Positions 1 through 8,443 of a DNA stretch of 64,000 nucleotides are shown here, in pieces (within the stretch, counting starts at the first letter, position 1; every line of letters starts with the position of its first letter). Source of the stretch: Candidatus Wolframiiraptor sinensis. Lineage in GTDB: Archaea; Thermoproteota; Nitrososphaeria_A; Caldarchaeales; Wolframiiraptoraceae. The DNA is taken from positions 124,001-188,000 of the forward strand of contig JALNJX010000002.1 in NCBI GenBank assembly GCA_023268255.1. Reading direction: 5' to 3'. The notes beneath the pieces were generated by a model. The model worked only from the letters and a program-made list of their open reading frames with translations, did no database searches and was not told the origin of the DNA. The position numbers and the translations under genes are program-made.

Positions 1-182
1 TCTATCAGCGCCCTCAGCTGAGGTATCGCATTCGGAAAGAGCGAACCACCAAGGTAAACTTCGTCATATTCCTTTATGAGCCTCCTGAGATCATTTACCT
101 CAAAGAGCCTAACTCCATCTGGATCGTAGCATGTACGCGGTTTGGAGTTCCACGTCATGTTGATGAAAATCATTCTAATCAT
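1..182 (-). CDS. hypothetical protein, 5' part only (runs off left edge)
   Basis: An open frame on the minus strand starts at ATG (182; a GTG lies one codon upstream) and reads without a stop for 60 codons to the window edge. The visible N-terminus begins MIRMIFINMTWNSKPRTCYD and continues with a strand-like segment DEVYLGGSLFP. Codon use (AGG, AGA, ATA, CTC) matches the neighbouring genes. I do not recognise the family. The gene is transcribed away from the GGR gene at 517, so the two are divergent. Confidence 0.55.
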   Translation of the reverse strand, partial: MIRMIFINMTWNSKPRTCYDPDGVRLFEVNDLRRLIKEYDEVYLGGSLFPNAIPQLRALI

Positions 183-516
183 CACCGCATCGCAGGAAAA
201 ATATTCTCACAGAGGCTTAAGAGTTTGGGAGTATGATGAAAGTGAACATGGGGGGTAAATGAACGTTTTTATGTTATGGATGCGGGATTGGTGATGTTAG
301 AGTGGCGAGTATTATGAGGGGTTAGAAATATTGGAGTTCTACTGGATTATATCTCCCTACCTAAAATACTTCCAGGGGATAATAGTCGAGCCAGGAAAGG
401 ATCTTAGGATAGAGGATAGAGTATCCATGCGAGGTAGAGACAGAGGGATGACTCAATAATCACAACAGACATGAGTAAGGCCCATAAAATGGTATCCCGA
501 CGAGAGGTTCTGAAAA
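183..516. other. non-coding gap, possibly holding gene debris
   Basis: This is the only gene-free stretch over 300 bases in the window. On the plus strand two short in-phase pieces look protein-like: bases ~254-316 (reading ...RFYVMDAGLVMLEW) and bases 301-459 (reading ...EYYEGLEILEFYWIISPYL...), in different frames and without a good start. They could be remnants of one decayed gene, but 20-50 codon runs also occur by chance. No RNA gene, repeat or convincing terminator was seen. Confidence 0.25.
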
Positions 517-1617
517 ATGATTGAGATGGCCGTGGTCGGGGGAGGGCCAGCGGGCTTGATAGCTGCTCGGGAGGCGGCGAGGGCGGGCGCCGAGGTGATG
601 GTGTTCGAGGAGCACGTGGAAATAGGTGAGCCGGAGAGATGCGCGGGCCTCATAAGCCTCTCAGGACTCGAGAGGCTGATGCTCCCGGCTAATGGAGTAT
701 ATCTGCAGAATGTCGTGAGAGGGGCGGCGATAAAGAGCTCCACGGGTTTCTGGAGAGTTCTTGATGCCGGCAGGCCCATGGCGGCGGTCGTTAGCAGGAG
801 GCTTTTTGACGCGGAGATCGCGAGGCAGGCTGAGAGAGCTGGAGCCGAGATAATCCGCGGGGCCAGAGTAAGGAATGTCGAGAGAGATGGAGAATGCTTT
901 CGAATAATCACAAGCGAGGGAGTTTATCGAGCATGTTGGGTGGTGGATGCCGAGGGAGCTGGAGCGGCCTTAATGAGAAGATTTCTGGGAGCCGGAGCCG
1001 AGTCGAGGAGATGGATCCCGATAATCCAGCTCATCGTGGAAGATCACGGGCTCGACCCGAGATTCGCGTACATATACCTGAAGGATTATCTCCCGGACTT
1101 CTTCGCCTACCTAATACCCATCAATGATCATCTGGGCAAGCTCGGCATCGCGTCCAGGATTCCCGGATTGAGAAAGCTACTGGATAGATTTCTGAGAGAA
1201 GAGTTTCCGAGCGCGCGCCGCCTCAATTCATCTTCTCACGTAATTTACACGGGCTATCCCATTGATAGCACGAGGCTGTTTCCGACGAGGTTTATTCCGG
1301 TCGGTGATGCCGCGGGCCACGTGAAGGCGACGACGGGCGGCGGGGTTGTAATGGGCGGGCTAATCGCGGCGAAGATCGCATCTGCCATCGCGATGAGCCT
1401 CAGAGGCGAATCGCCGGAGAAGTCCCTCGCCGAGGCCGCCTGGATCATCGGAGAGCTTAAGAGAATAGCGCTCCTCCGGAGGCTGATCGGGAAAATAAGC
1501 TCTCCTCTCCTCGATCTTCTAGTAATTCTCGCGACATCGAGAATCGGGTGCTTCTACTTCTCGAGGATGGGCGACATGGATTTTCAAGCATCATCCATAT
1601 TCGGGGTGCGCCGCTAG
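517..1617 (+). CDS. geranylgeranyl reductase family FAD-dependent oxidoreductase
   Basis: This is a flavoprotein of the GGR family, whose archaeal members saturate the isoprenoid chains of ether lipids at the membrane surface. The FAD dinucleotide motif VVGGGPAG lies at about residues 6-13, followed by the family-typical RCAGLIS segment (residues 44-50), where a conserved Cys sits near the flavin. The second FAD motif GDAAG is near residue 263, followed by the glycine-rich TTGGGVVMGG. At 366 residues the length is near-normal for the family. It is convergent with a second GGR-like gene and their ends overlap by 4 bases. The exact substrate (geranylgeranylglyceryl lipid, quinone or other isoprenoid) cannot be read from sequence. 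Confidence 0.85.
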   Translation: MIEMAVVGGGPAGLIAAREAARAGAEVMVFEEHVEIGEPERCAGLISLSGLERLMLPANGVYLQNVVRGAAIKSSTGFWRVLDAGRPMAAVVSRRLFDAEIARQAERAGAEIIRGARVRNVERDGECFRIITSEGVYRACWVVDAEGAGAALMRRFLGAGAESRRWIPIIQLIVEDHGLDPRFAYIYLKDYLPDFFAYLIPINDHLGKLGIASRIPGLRKLLDRFLREEFPSARRLNSSSHVIYTGYPIDSTRLFPTRFIPVGDAAGHVKATTGGGVVMGGLIAAKIASAIAMSLRGESPEKSLAEAAWIIGELKRIALLRRLIGKISSPLLDLLVILATSRIGCFYFSRMGDMDFQASSIFGVRR

Positions 1618-2765
1618 ATGCTGAGAAGCTGCCTCGCCAGCTTCACGGCGAGCCTCGGGTGGCTTAGGAGCTTCCTCGCAACCCTCCCCACGTTAAGGCC
1701 GTTCGCGAGATCCACTATATCCTCGTCATCGAGTATCTCTGCGAGCTCGTTTAGATCCTCGTCGCTTAATCCCTCGATGACTCTCAGCACTCGGAGGCTC
1801 CTTCTTATCCTCTCAAGCCACGGCCTATACTTCTCGTCAAAACTCCTGAGCCTCTTCTCCGATGCCTCTCCTTCCTGAGAGGCTTCCCCCACCACTTCTC
1901 CGGCGGCAATCCCCGCGGCTATCGAGGAGTGTATTCCCCCGCCGGTCATCGGTATGACCATTCCCGCGGCATCGCCGATTAAGATCACGTGATCGAAGAT
2001 GTATTTGCTTATCACGCCGCCGACGGGAACGGGCGCGCCGCGATTATCTATCACCTGGGCTGACCCGAGCTCGCTTTTTAGCATCCTGAGAACTCTATCC
2101 ATGTATGGCTTGAGGGGCGCGCCTCTAACCCCGAGGCCAATCTCAGCTATTCTATCGCTGAAGGGGAAAAGCCAGGCATATCCTCGAGGAGCTATTTCAT
2201 TCCCGACATAGATCCTGATCTCGTCAATGCTCTCGAGTCTCGATCCGGCCATGAGGTACTGGAGCGTCGGAATCGGCTCTGATCTCTCATTGACGCCGAG
2301 GGTTCTCGCGACCCTAGAATTGTATCCATCCGCGCCTATCAATGCCGAGCACTCGTATTCGGCTTTGGGCGTCTTCACGATCAAAATATCCCCTCTTCTA
2401 GCAAAGCTGATAAATGGCTCATTTACGTGAATCTCGGCTCCATATTCCGCTGCCTGGGCCGCGATCTCTTGGAGAAGCAGGGTCTTGTTTATCAGGTATC
2501 CGGTCTCGGGGATCTTAACGCTCCTGCCATTCGGCGCATACACCCTTGCGCTCACGCGATTCAATATCATGGATGACGTCGGCTTAACCCCGGCGGTCTC
2601 GAAAGTGTGCGCGCTGACGGCTTGACCGCATGGCTTCACGGCCATTATCGCCGGATTCCTCTCCAGTAGAAGCGTCTTTGCGCCGGTTTTAGCTGAAGCC
2701 TTCGCCGCCGCAACGCCAGCAGGCCCCCCGCCAACAACTATCACGTCAAATCTTCGGGAGCTCAT
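1614..2765 (-). CDS. geranylgeranyl reductase family FAD-dependent oxidoreductase (second copy)
   Basis: A second GGR-type flavoprotein of 383 residues, clearly diverged from its convergent neighbour. It has the N-terminal FAD motif VVGGGPAG (about residues 10-17), the active-site region KPCGQAVS (residues 43-50) with the conserved Cys, and the distal FAD motif GDAAGMVIPMTGGGI near residues 260-275. The family reduces isoprenoid double bonds of archaeal lipids or related prenyl compounds. The C-terminal ~60 residues are helical and charged, as in other members. Two different GGR paralogues side by side suggest separate substrates, for example core lipids and a quinone or dolichol chain; that split is inference. 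Confidence 0.85.
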   Translation of the reverse strand: MSSRRFDVIVVGGGPAGVAAAKASAKTGAKTLLLERNPAIMAVKPCGQAVSAHTFETAGVKPTSSMILNRVSARVYAPNGRSVKIPETGYLINKTLLLQEIAAQAAEYGAEIHVNEPFISFARRGDILIVKTPKAEYECSALIGADGYNSRVARTLGVNERSEPIPTLQYLMAGSRLESIDEIRIYVGNEIAPRGYAWLFPFSDRIAEIGLGVRGAPLKPYMDRVLRMLKSELGSAQVIDNRGAPVPVGGVISKYIFDHVILIGDAAGMVIPMTGGGIHSSIAAGIAAGEVVGEASQEGEASEKRLRSFDEKYRPWLERIRRSLRVLRVIEGLSDEDLNELAEILDDEDIVDLANGLNVGRVARKLLSHPRLAVKLARQLLSI

Positions 2766-2820
2766 CCCAGGAGTCGCCTAGAAACGCGGCTCCTCCGAGC
2801 TTATAGTTTTTCCCTCCTAA

Positions 2821-3720
2821 TTAGTTGTGTGGAAGGTGTGAAGCCCATTCAGCCGAGATCACGTGGTTTCTCATAGTTCCGATCTTCTCGATCCACATCT
2901 CGACGGCGTCTCCTGGTTGTAGGAGCTTAGGCTCCGGCTTATGGAATATCCCGACGCCCGCCGGCGTCCCCGTAGCTATTATGTCCCCCGGCTCGAAGGT
3001 CATTCCCTGGCTCAGGATCGAGACTATCTCTGGTATCTTCCTTATCATTTTGGACGTGGAGGAGTTCTGCCTTATCTCTCCATTAACGATCGTGAGCATC
3101 CTGAGGTTGTGGGGGTCTTCCACCTCCTCCTTGGAAACCAGGCATGGGCCGGTCGGCGCGAACGTATCCATGATCTTCCCGCGAGTCCACTGGCCATCCC
3201 TGAACTGTATGTCTCTAGCCGATACATCGTTCATGATCATGTAGCCGAAAATGTTCTCGTATGCCTCCTCGGGCTCGATGTCTCTGCATCTGCTGGCGAT
3301 CACCACTGCGAGCTCAACCTCGTAGTCCAGCTTCTCGACGCGCCTCGGCTTTATGATGGGGTCGAATGGCCCCGTGAGCGCTGTCGCGGGCTTCATGAAT
3401 ATGGGCATTCCCTCGGGTGGCTCGAGGCCCGCCTCCTCCGCGTGGTCGAGATAATTCAAGCCGAGGCAGATTATCTTGCCTGGGTTTGGTATCGGCGGGC
3501 CCAGATGAAGCTCCTCCAATGATATCGCCTCCACGGGAATCTTGTCTATGATCGACTTTATGAGCTCCACTAGCTCCCTGTCCGGCAGAAACGCCTTAAC
3601 ATCCCTCGGTAAGCTCACGCCGAGAACTCCCTCGACAAAGTATCTCGGTATCACGCTATTTCCTGGAAGAAGGAAGCCGTAATCCTGCTCATCGCCGAAG
3701 TCGTAGCTCACTATCCGCAT
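2821..3720 (-). CDS. fumarylacetoacetate hydrolase (FAH) family protein
   Basis: The protein has 299 residues with the FAH catalytic fold in its C-terminal two thirds. Visible hallmarks are the metal-binding E-x-E in DYEVELAVV, the NDVSARD segment, the FAPTGPCLV motif and the closing IATGTPAGVG loop. The family hydrolyses or dehydrates 2-keto acids and acylpyruvates using Mg or Mn. Archaeal members include 2-keto-3-deoxy-sugar-acid dehydratases and homoprotocatechuate-pathway enzymes, so the substrate is undetermined. The start ATG at 3720 is the only reasonable one. It lies downstream of the methylase on the same strand, 43 bases away. Confidence 0.85.
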   Translation of the reverse strand: MRIVSYDFGDEQDYGFLLPGNSVIPRYFVEGVLGVSLPRDVKAFLPDRELVELIKSIIDKIPVEAISLEELHLGPPIPNPGKIICLGLNYLDHAEEAGLEPPEGMPIFMKPATALTGPFDPIIKPRRVEKLDYEVELAVVIASRCRDIEPEEAYENIFGYMIMNDVSARDIQFRDGQWTRGKIMDTFAPTGPCLVSKEEVEDPHNLRMLTIVNGEIRQNSSTSKMIRKIPEIVSILSQGMTFEPGDIIATGTPAGVGIFHKPEPKLLQPGDAVEMWIEKIGTMRNHVISAEWASHLPHN

Positions 3721-3763
3721 GCCGCTTAAGGATTATGCGCAGGAATATGATAATTGCCGAATC

Positions 3764-4780
3764 CTAGGGGGCCGGCTTCGAGAATATCAGTATGCTCTCC
3801 CTCGCTTCTCCGATTTTTATCACCCTCCGTGTTGTCGCAACCCTCTTGTTCACGGCGATCAGCCTCTCCGGCTCGAACCCGACGATCTCGGCGAGCTTCA
3901 TGATGAGCTTATCCGACTCGACAACCCTATCCGGGAAGGCTCCTCCGGCGACGACCAGCGCGACCCTGCCGCCGGGCTTCAGGACCCTGAACATCTCCTC
4001 GAGGCAGAGCCTCATATCGTGGAAGTATGCTTTCGCGATCTCCGGAAGATTCAGCTCCGGAAACTGGTCCACGACGTTCTTCGGATTCAGCCCGAGATAG
4101 GACCTGATGGGATCTATCTTCACGTCGCCGAAAAAGAGCTCGTACTCGATCCTGTAAACTTTCGTGTACTCGATCTTGTTGAGGTATGGCGGCGAGGTTA
4201 TTATCGCGTCGAACATCTCATCTTCTAGGAAGTCCATCTTCCTCGCGTCGCCGAGATGCACCTCCAGCCTGCATGGCTTGAAGCTCAGCCTCGTCAAATC
4301 TCCTATCATCTTCTTGACCATTCTCTTGAAGAACTTCCTGAAGGGTGGGACAGGCTTATCCCTCACCACTTTTAAAACCGCTCCATCCTTGTAGGCGAGA
4401 GAAACCTTCATCGCCGCGTTCATGAGGGCCAGAGTGAAGAAGTTCCTGACGAGGGGGTTCTCGATCTCGCGAATCTTCTCCCTGAAGAAGATTATGTCCT
4501 CGAGCGATGGCTTTAGGAAGAACTGCTTGACGAAACCGCTCACGCCCGAGAGATCCGGCCTCTGGAATGGCTGGCTTAGGAGCCAGCTCGCGGCCCTCTT
4601 AAGCTCCTCCAGATCATAGTCCGCTATCTTGACTTTGCTCACGAAGACTGCGAGCGGGGCCACGTCGATGCCCACGCCGTCCACGCCGAGCTCTTTGCAA
4701 GCCAGTAGGGTTGTGCCCGAGCCTAGGAACGGGTCTAGGATAATTGAGCCCGGACCGGCATCGAACTCCCGGAGCATCAT
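3764..4780 (-). CDS. DNA (amino) methyltransferase-like protein, 5' end frameshifted
   Basis: This is a Rossmann-fold SAM methyltransferase of the DNA adenine/cytosine-N4 type. SAM-binding motif I, DPFLGSGTT, lies near residues 17-25, and the catalytic TSPPY motif near residues 191-195. A late segment, MFRVLKPGGRVALVVAG, is typical of these folds. The frame as it stands starts at ATG 4780, giving 338 residues. About 40 plausible N-terminal residues are encoded just upstream in another frame (see the entry at 4781-4901), so the native protein was probably ~378 residues. No restriction endonuclease or specificity gene lies nearby, so it looks like an orphan methylase; some archaeal relatives may modify RNA instead. 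Confidence 0.8.
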   Translation of the reverse strand: MMLREFDAGPGSIILDPFLGSGTTLLACKELGVDGVGIDVAPLAVFVSKVKIADYDLEELKRAASWLLSQPFQRPDLSGVSGFVKQFFLKPSLEDIIFFREKIREIENPLVRNFFTLALMNAAMKVSLAYKDGAVLKVVRDKPVPPFRKFFKRMVKKMIGDLTRLSFKPCRLEVHLGDARKMDFLEDEMFDAIITSPPYLNKIEYTKVYRIEYELFFGDVKIDPIRSYLGLNPKNVVDQFPELNLPEIAKAYFHDMRLCLEEMFRVLKPGGRVALVVAGGAFPDRVVESDKLIMKLAEIVGFEPERLIAVNKRVATTRRVIKIGEARESILIFSKPAP

Positions 4781-4901
4781 GTGGACGAATTCCCGGGAGA
4801 AGCCTTCCTTAAAGAAAAAACCAGTTGTAGATCGGCGTCCTCTTGTTCGGGACGAATGTCACGAGCCTGCCGAGATCCCAGCGCTCCTCGTATATTACCA
4901 T
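4781..4901 (-). pseudogene. out-of-frame N-terminal segment of the methylase gene
   Basis: From ATG 4901 the minus strand encodes 27 residues ending ...NKRTPIYNW, then runs through six Ts (plus-strand As 4815-4820) into a TAA stop. Taking one T out of the run lets the reading continue as FFFKEGFSREFVHMMLREF, straight into the methylase frame. The joined reading has the look of archaeal DNA methylase N-termini, with an aromatic run and a KEGFS segment before motif I. A one-base change in a homopolymer can be a true frameshift or a sequencing error. Confidence 0.65.
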
Positions 4902-4953
4902 GCGATCCTTCTCCGGGAAGATTCCGCCCGAGGCGGTTTATAGCGTTATCTCC

Positions 4954-5388
4954 CTAGCTTATGATCCTTAGAACCACCGCCGTCTCCGTGCTCCTCACGC
5001 CCTCTATTGCTCTTATCCTGTCTATTCTTTCATTAAGCTCCGAGATCTTGGATGCCGAGATTATCACTATGGCGTCGAATCTCCCGGTCAGCTCGTAGAT
5101 CGTCCGGACGCCCGGCACCTTCGCTATCTTCTCGACTATCTCTCCCGGAAGTCTGCTCGACTCGAACTGGAGGAAGATAACCGCGCTCACCTGAAAGCCC
5201 TCATCAACCTCTATCGTGAACTTCCTGAGTATCCCACGCTCTTGGAGCATCTTCACCCTCCGCCTAACCGCCGCCTCGGATAAGCCGATCCTCTTCCCCA
5301 GCTCCACGAAGGGCATTCTCCCATCCCTCCTCAGGAGTTCTATTATCTTGAGATCAACCGGGTCGAGCGCGTAGTGCTCCTCCACCAT
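4954..5388 (-). CDS. Lrp/AsnC family transcriptional regulator
   Basis: The protein has 144 residues with the standard two-domain architecture. An N-terminal winged HTH (residues ~8-55, IIELLRRDGRMPFVELGKRIG followed by LSEAAVRRRVKML) is followed by a C-terminal RAM ligand-binding domain (residues ~65-142) with VPGVRTIYELTGRFDAIV. Such regulators control amino-acid metabolism in archaea. It is divergent from the branched-chain aminotransferase at 5495, with a ~106-base intergenic region between them, which makes that gene a natural candidate target. Confidence 0.9.
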   Translation of the reverse strand: MVEEHYALDPVDLKIIELLRRDGRMPFVELGKRIGLSEAAVRRRVKMLQERGILRKFTIEVDEGFQVSAVIFLQFESSRLPGEIVEKIAKVPGVRTIYELTGRFDAIVIISASKISELNERIDRIRAIEGVRSTETAVVLRIIS

Positions 5389-5494
5389 CAGGATCCCGGA
5401 ATCTCAATCGCCCCACCCGCTATAATTGTTTAGCTGAGGCGCTCTCCCCCAGCCGGAACTTTTATCTTCTGGAAACTATAAGCTGAGAGAAGCC

Positions 5495-6391
5495 ATGAGC
5501 GGCGAGCTTCTCGTCTACATTAACGGGGAATATTACCCCAAGAGCAGGGCCATGATCTCGGTCTACGATCACGGATTCCTCTACGGAGACGGGGTCTTCG
5601 AGGGGATAAGAGAATACGATGGGGTAGTCTTCATGCTCAGAGAGCACATCGATAGGCTATACGACTCGGCGAAGGCGATAATGCTCGAGATACCATTGAC
5701 GAAAGATGAGATGGTGGAGGCGGTCGTCGAGACCCTGAGGAGAAATGGCCTGCGCGATGCATACATAAGGCTCGTGGTTACACGCGGGATCGGAGACCTC
5801 GGCCTAGATCCAAGGAAGTGCAGTAACCCGAATGTCATAATCATCACGGAGCCGGCTCTAACACTATACAGCAGGGAGGCGAAGATGAGGGGGATCTCCC
5901 TGATAATCTCATCCGTCAGGAGGGATAGGGTTGACGCGACGACGCATCAGATAAAATCCCTGAACTACTTGAACAGCATTCTGGCGAAGCTCGAGGCGAT
6001 AAGCGCAGGAGCCGATGACGCGGTCATGCTCGATGAGAGGGGCTTCGTCGCCGAGACAACATCAACGAATATATTCATGGTCAAGAACGGCGTGATAGCA
6101 ACCCCGCCGCCGACCACTGGAATGCTGCCCGGGATAACTAGGGCCTTCACCATGAAGCTCGCCCGAAAGCTCGGATATCAGGTCGAGGAAAGGGAGATAA
6201 CGCCCTTCGAGCTGATAACGGCGGATGAGGTATTCGTGACCGGAACAGGAGCCGAGATCCTCCCGGTAACAAAGATTGCTGGAAGAATCATAGGGGATGG
6301 TAGAGCCGGAAAAATAACCCTAAGGCTGATGGAGGAGTTCGAGAAGGAGTGCCGAAACCCCGCGAATGGCGTGGAAGTCTACCCGCGTTAA
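5495..6391 (+). CDS. ilvE: branched-chain amino acid aminotransferase (class IV)
   Basis: This is a fold-type IV PLP aminotransferase of 298 residues that interconverts Leu, Ile and Val with their 2-oxo acids. Visible marks are YDHGFLYGDGVFEGIR near the N-terminus, the PLP lysine in HQIKSLNYLNS (about residue 153), ETTSTNIFMV and the TGTGAEILPV loop. An AT-rich TATA-like element (CTTTTATCTT, ~5458-5467) lies about 30 bases before the ATG. It is divergent from the Lrp-type regulator. Its 2-oxo acid products could feed the 2-oxoacid:ferredoxin oxidoreductase at 12.5-15.3 kb. A D-amino-acid aminotransferase role is less likely. Confidence 0.88.
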   Translation: MSGELLVYINGEYYPKSRAMISVYDHGFLYGDGVFEGIREYDGVVFMLREHIDRLYDSAKAIMLEIPLTKDEMVEAVVETLRRNGLRDAYIRLVVTRGIGDLGLDPRKCSNPNVIIITEPALTLYSREAKMRGISLIISSVRRDRVDATTHQIKSLNYLNSILAKLEAISAGADDAVMLDERGFVAETTSTNIFMVKNGVIATPPPTTGMLPGITRAFTMKLARKLGYQVEEREITPFELITADEVFVTGTGAEILPVTKIAGRIIGDGRAGKITLRLMEEFEKECRNPANGVEVYPR

Positions 6392-6643
6392 ACGTGCAAC
6401 GCGAGAAACTTCAGGCGAGGATCATCATCCACATCCCTCAGCAATAAAATGCGAATATCTCCGCTTCTCATGGAAGGGATGTGAGGCGCCAAACATGATT
6501 TCCCCCGGCAGACCCGCCGCACCCCAACATCATCCAAGACATTTGTTTATCGTCTCTTTGCGGTGTGATGCCTTATGCAGGGCTTTTTCGCGAGATAAGG
6601 TTTATTAGCAAGTAAGAAGAGAAATTGTATGAGGTGTTGACGC

Positions 6644-7966
6644 GTGTCAACAAAATCCGCGCCTGATAAGATTGAGGCCATTAAGAGAATTTTGAAGGCT
6701 TTGCATGCTGGCGAGAGTGTTGAGAAGCTGAAAAGAGAGTTCGGCGATGTCCTTTCTCAGGTATCTCCTTTCGAGATACCACTGATCGAGCAGCAGCTAG
6801 TTAGAGAGGGCATTAAGATAGATGAGATACTGAGGCTGTGCGATCTTCATGTCGAGTTATTTAGGGAGCATCTCAGATCAAGGGAGCTCGAAGGAGTTCC
6901 GAGGGGACACCCGCTCGACCTTCTCATTAGGGAGAATGAGTGGATAGTGAGGCAAGCGGATGCCCTGAGCCTACATGCCTTCGCCATCCTGCAAGCTGGA
7001 AGCGATGAAGAGGCTAGAGGCGCTCTTGCGGGCTTGAAGCAAGCCGCTCTCGAGCTGGCGAAGATCAGGCTTCACTATCGCAAGATCCAGATGCTGTTGT
7101 TCCCGTATCTTGAGCGGAGGGGGATAGTGGCTGTTCCGAGGGTGATGTGGGGTAGAGAGGACCAAGTGAGGGTGAAGCTTCGAGGCCTCCTAGACGCGAT
7201 CGGCAAGTTGGAGACCGAGTTCAATAGATCTCGAGTGAATGAGGTGGCTAATAGAGCTCTCGAGATAGCCCATGAAACCTCAGACCTAGTCTTCAGGGAG
7301 AACAAGATACTCTTTCCGGCCGTCTGGGCCCTGCTAACGGAGGGCGAGTGGGCAGCGGTAGCCGAGATAGCCGAGGACCTCGGATACCTAGTTGAGGTTG
7401 ATGAGAGGTGGAGAAGCGAGGCGGAGCCCATCCTGCCCCATCAACTGAAGGCCGGGATATCGCCGGAGCAGGTCGAGAAGCTCCCGCAGGAGTTCAGGAT
7501 CATGGCCCTCTCGCAGAGCCTTCAGCCCGACACCTATGAAATCCGCTCGGAAGGAGATCTGGATCTCGGGACAGGGTTCCTAAGCCCCGAGGAAGTTAAA
7601 GCACTCTTCAGAGCACTTCCAATCGAGATCACATATGCCAATAAGGATGATAGGATCAAGTTCTTCACCGAGAGCGTATTCCACCAGCGCTTCGTGAGGG
7701 CGAAGACGATAATCGGGAGGAGACTCGAGTACTGTCATCCGCCGAGGCTCGAGGGCGCCGTCAGGAAGGTCGTTGACGAGATAAAGATGGGGAAGGCCGA
7801 TTACAGGGAGTTCTGGACGAGGATCGGCGACAGGATAGTAAGGGTCCTGATAGTCGGAGTGAAAAATGAAGAAGGCGAGCTCCTCGGAACGGTCGAGATA
7901 GTCGAGGACTTCACAGATGTGATAAACAATCCAGAAGAAATAAGGAAGAAGATCATAGTGCTATAG
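6644..7966 (+). CDS. DUF438 / hemerythrin-HHE / PAS domain protein
   Basis: The protein has 440 residues in three parts. An N-terminal DUF438 helical region (~1-85) carries PFEIPLIEQQLVREGI. A hemerythrin-like four-helix region (~90-245) has His and Glu residues suited to a di-iron site: HLRSR, RGHPLD, LHYRKIQMLLFPYLE and AHETSDLVFRENKILFP. A C-terminal PAS-like domain (~320-435) carries NKDDRIKFFTES and GTVEIVEDFTD. The family is widespread in anaerobes and is thought to sense or handle O2, NO or iron. The start is GTG with a GAGGTG element a few bases upstream and TTTATTAG as a possible TATA box. It is followed within 2 bases by an HTH regulator, so the two are probably cotranscribed. Confidence 0.85.
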   Translation: MSTKSAPDKIEAIKRILKALHAGESVEKLKREFGDVLSQVSPFEIPLIEQQLVREGIKIDEILRLCDLHVELFREHLRSRELEGVPRGHPLDLLIRENEWIVRQADALSLHAFAILQAGSDEEARGALAGLKQAALELAKIRLHYRKIQMLLFPYLERRGIVAVPRVMWGREDQVRVKLRGLLDAIGKLETEFNRSRVNEVANRALEIAHETSDLVFRENKILFPAVWALLTEGEWAAVAEIAEDLGYLVEVDERWRSEAEPILPHQLKAGISPEQVEKLPQEFRIMALSQSLQPDTYEIRSEGDLDLGTGFLSPEEVKALFRALPIEITYANKDDRIKFFTESVFHQRFVRAKTIIGRRLEYCHPPRLEGAVRKVVDEIKMGKADYREFWTRIGDRIVRVLIVGVKNEEGELLGTVEIVEDFTDVINNPEEIRKKIIVL

Positions 7967-7968
7967 CC

Positions 7969-8373
7969 ATGAGGGACGTATTTGAGCTGGTCGCGAGGTA
8001 TCTGGTGCCCTCCGTGAGGCGGCACTTGGCAAGAGAGCTTGTCAAGATGGGGATGATGGAGGCTGAGGCCGCTAGAAAGCTCGGCCTATCACGCTCGGCA
8101 ATCACGAGGTATATCAGGTCGGAGAGAGGGGCTGGCATGAAGCTTACCAGATTCAGCGATGTAACGCGGATGATCGAAGATCTCGCCGCAAAAATATTCA
8201 TGGGCGAGCTTGACGAAGACAAAATTCATGAAAAGATTATCGAGATAACCTCCTACATTCTATCCATGAAGTATTTCTGCTCCTATCACAAGAGGCTTGA
8301 TCCCAGGATTGATGTCTCGCGCTGCAATGTATGCCCAACAATATTCGCCAAACAAGTAGCATCGAGCATCTGA
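7969..8373 (+). CDS. HTH transcriptional regulator with C-terminal Cys/His motif
   Basis: The protein has 134 residues. An HTH spans about residues 25-47 (EAEAARKLGLSRSAITRYI), followed by a helical linker. The C-terminal motif is C-x3-H in CSYHKRLDP, then C-x2-C in RCNVCP. The C/H/C/C pattern could hold Zn or an Fe-S cluster and so sense redox state. Similar small archaeal regulators with a C-terminal HKxLDPxI...CxxCP segment are known by sequence but not by function as far as I can recall. Its coupling to the DUF438/hemerythrin gene suggests an oxygen- or iron-related role; that is inference. Confidence 0.75.
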   Translation: MRDVFELVARYLVPSVRRHLARELVKMGMMEAEAARKLGLSRSAITRYIRSERGAGMKLTRFSDVTRMIEDLAAKIFMGELDEDKIHEKIIEITSYILSMKYFCSYHKRLDPRIDVSRCNVCPTIFAKQVASSI

Positions 8374-8443
8374 TGATCGGCCGGGCAGATGATTGCCGGC
8401 CCGCAAATCATTTTTAACTCACGGCACCTAACCTCATATCGGT

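Noticed and set aside
6392-6643. C/D box sRNA on the minus strand in the gap after ilvE
   Set aside because: An ATGATGA-like box is followed by CTGA after only 7 bases, too short for a guide, and no second box pair is present.
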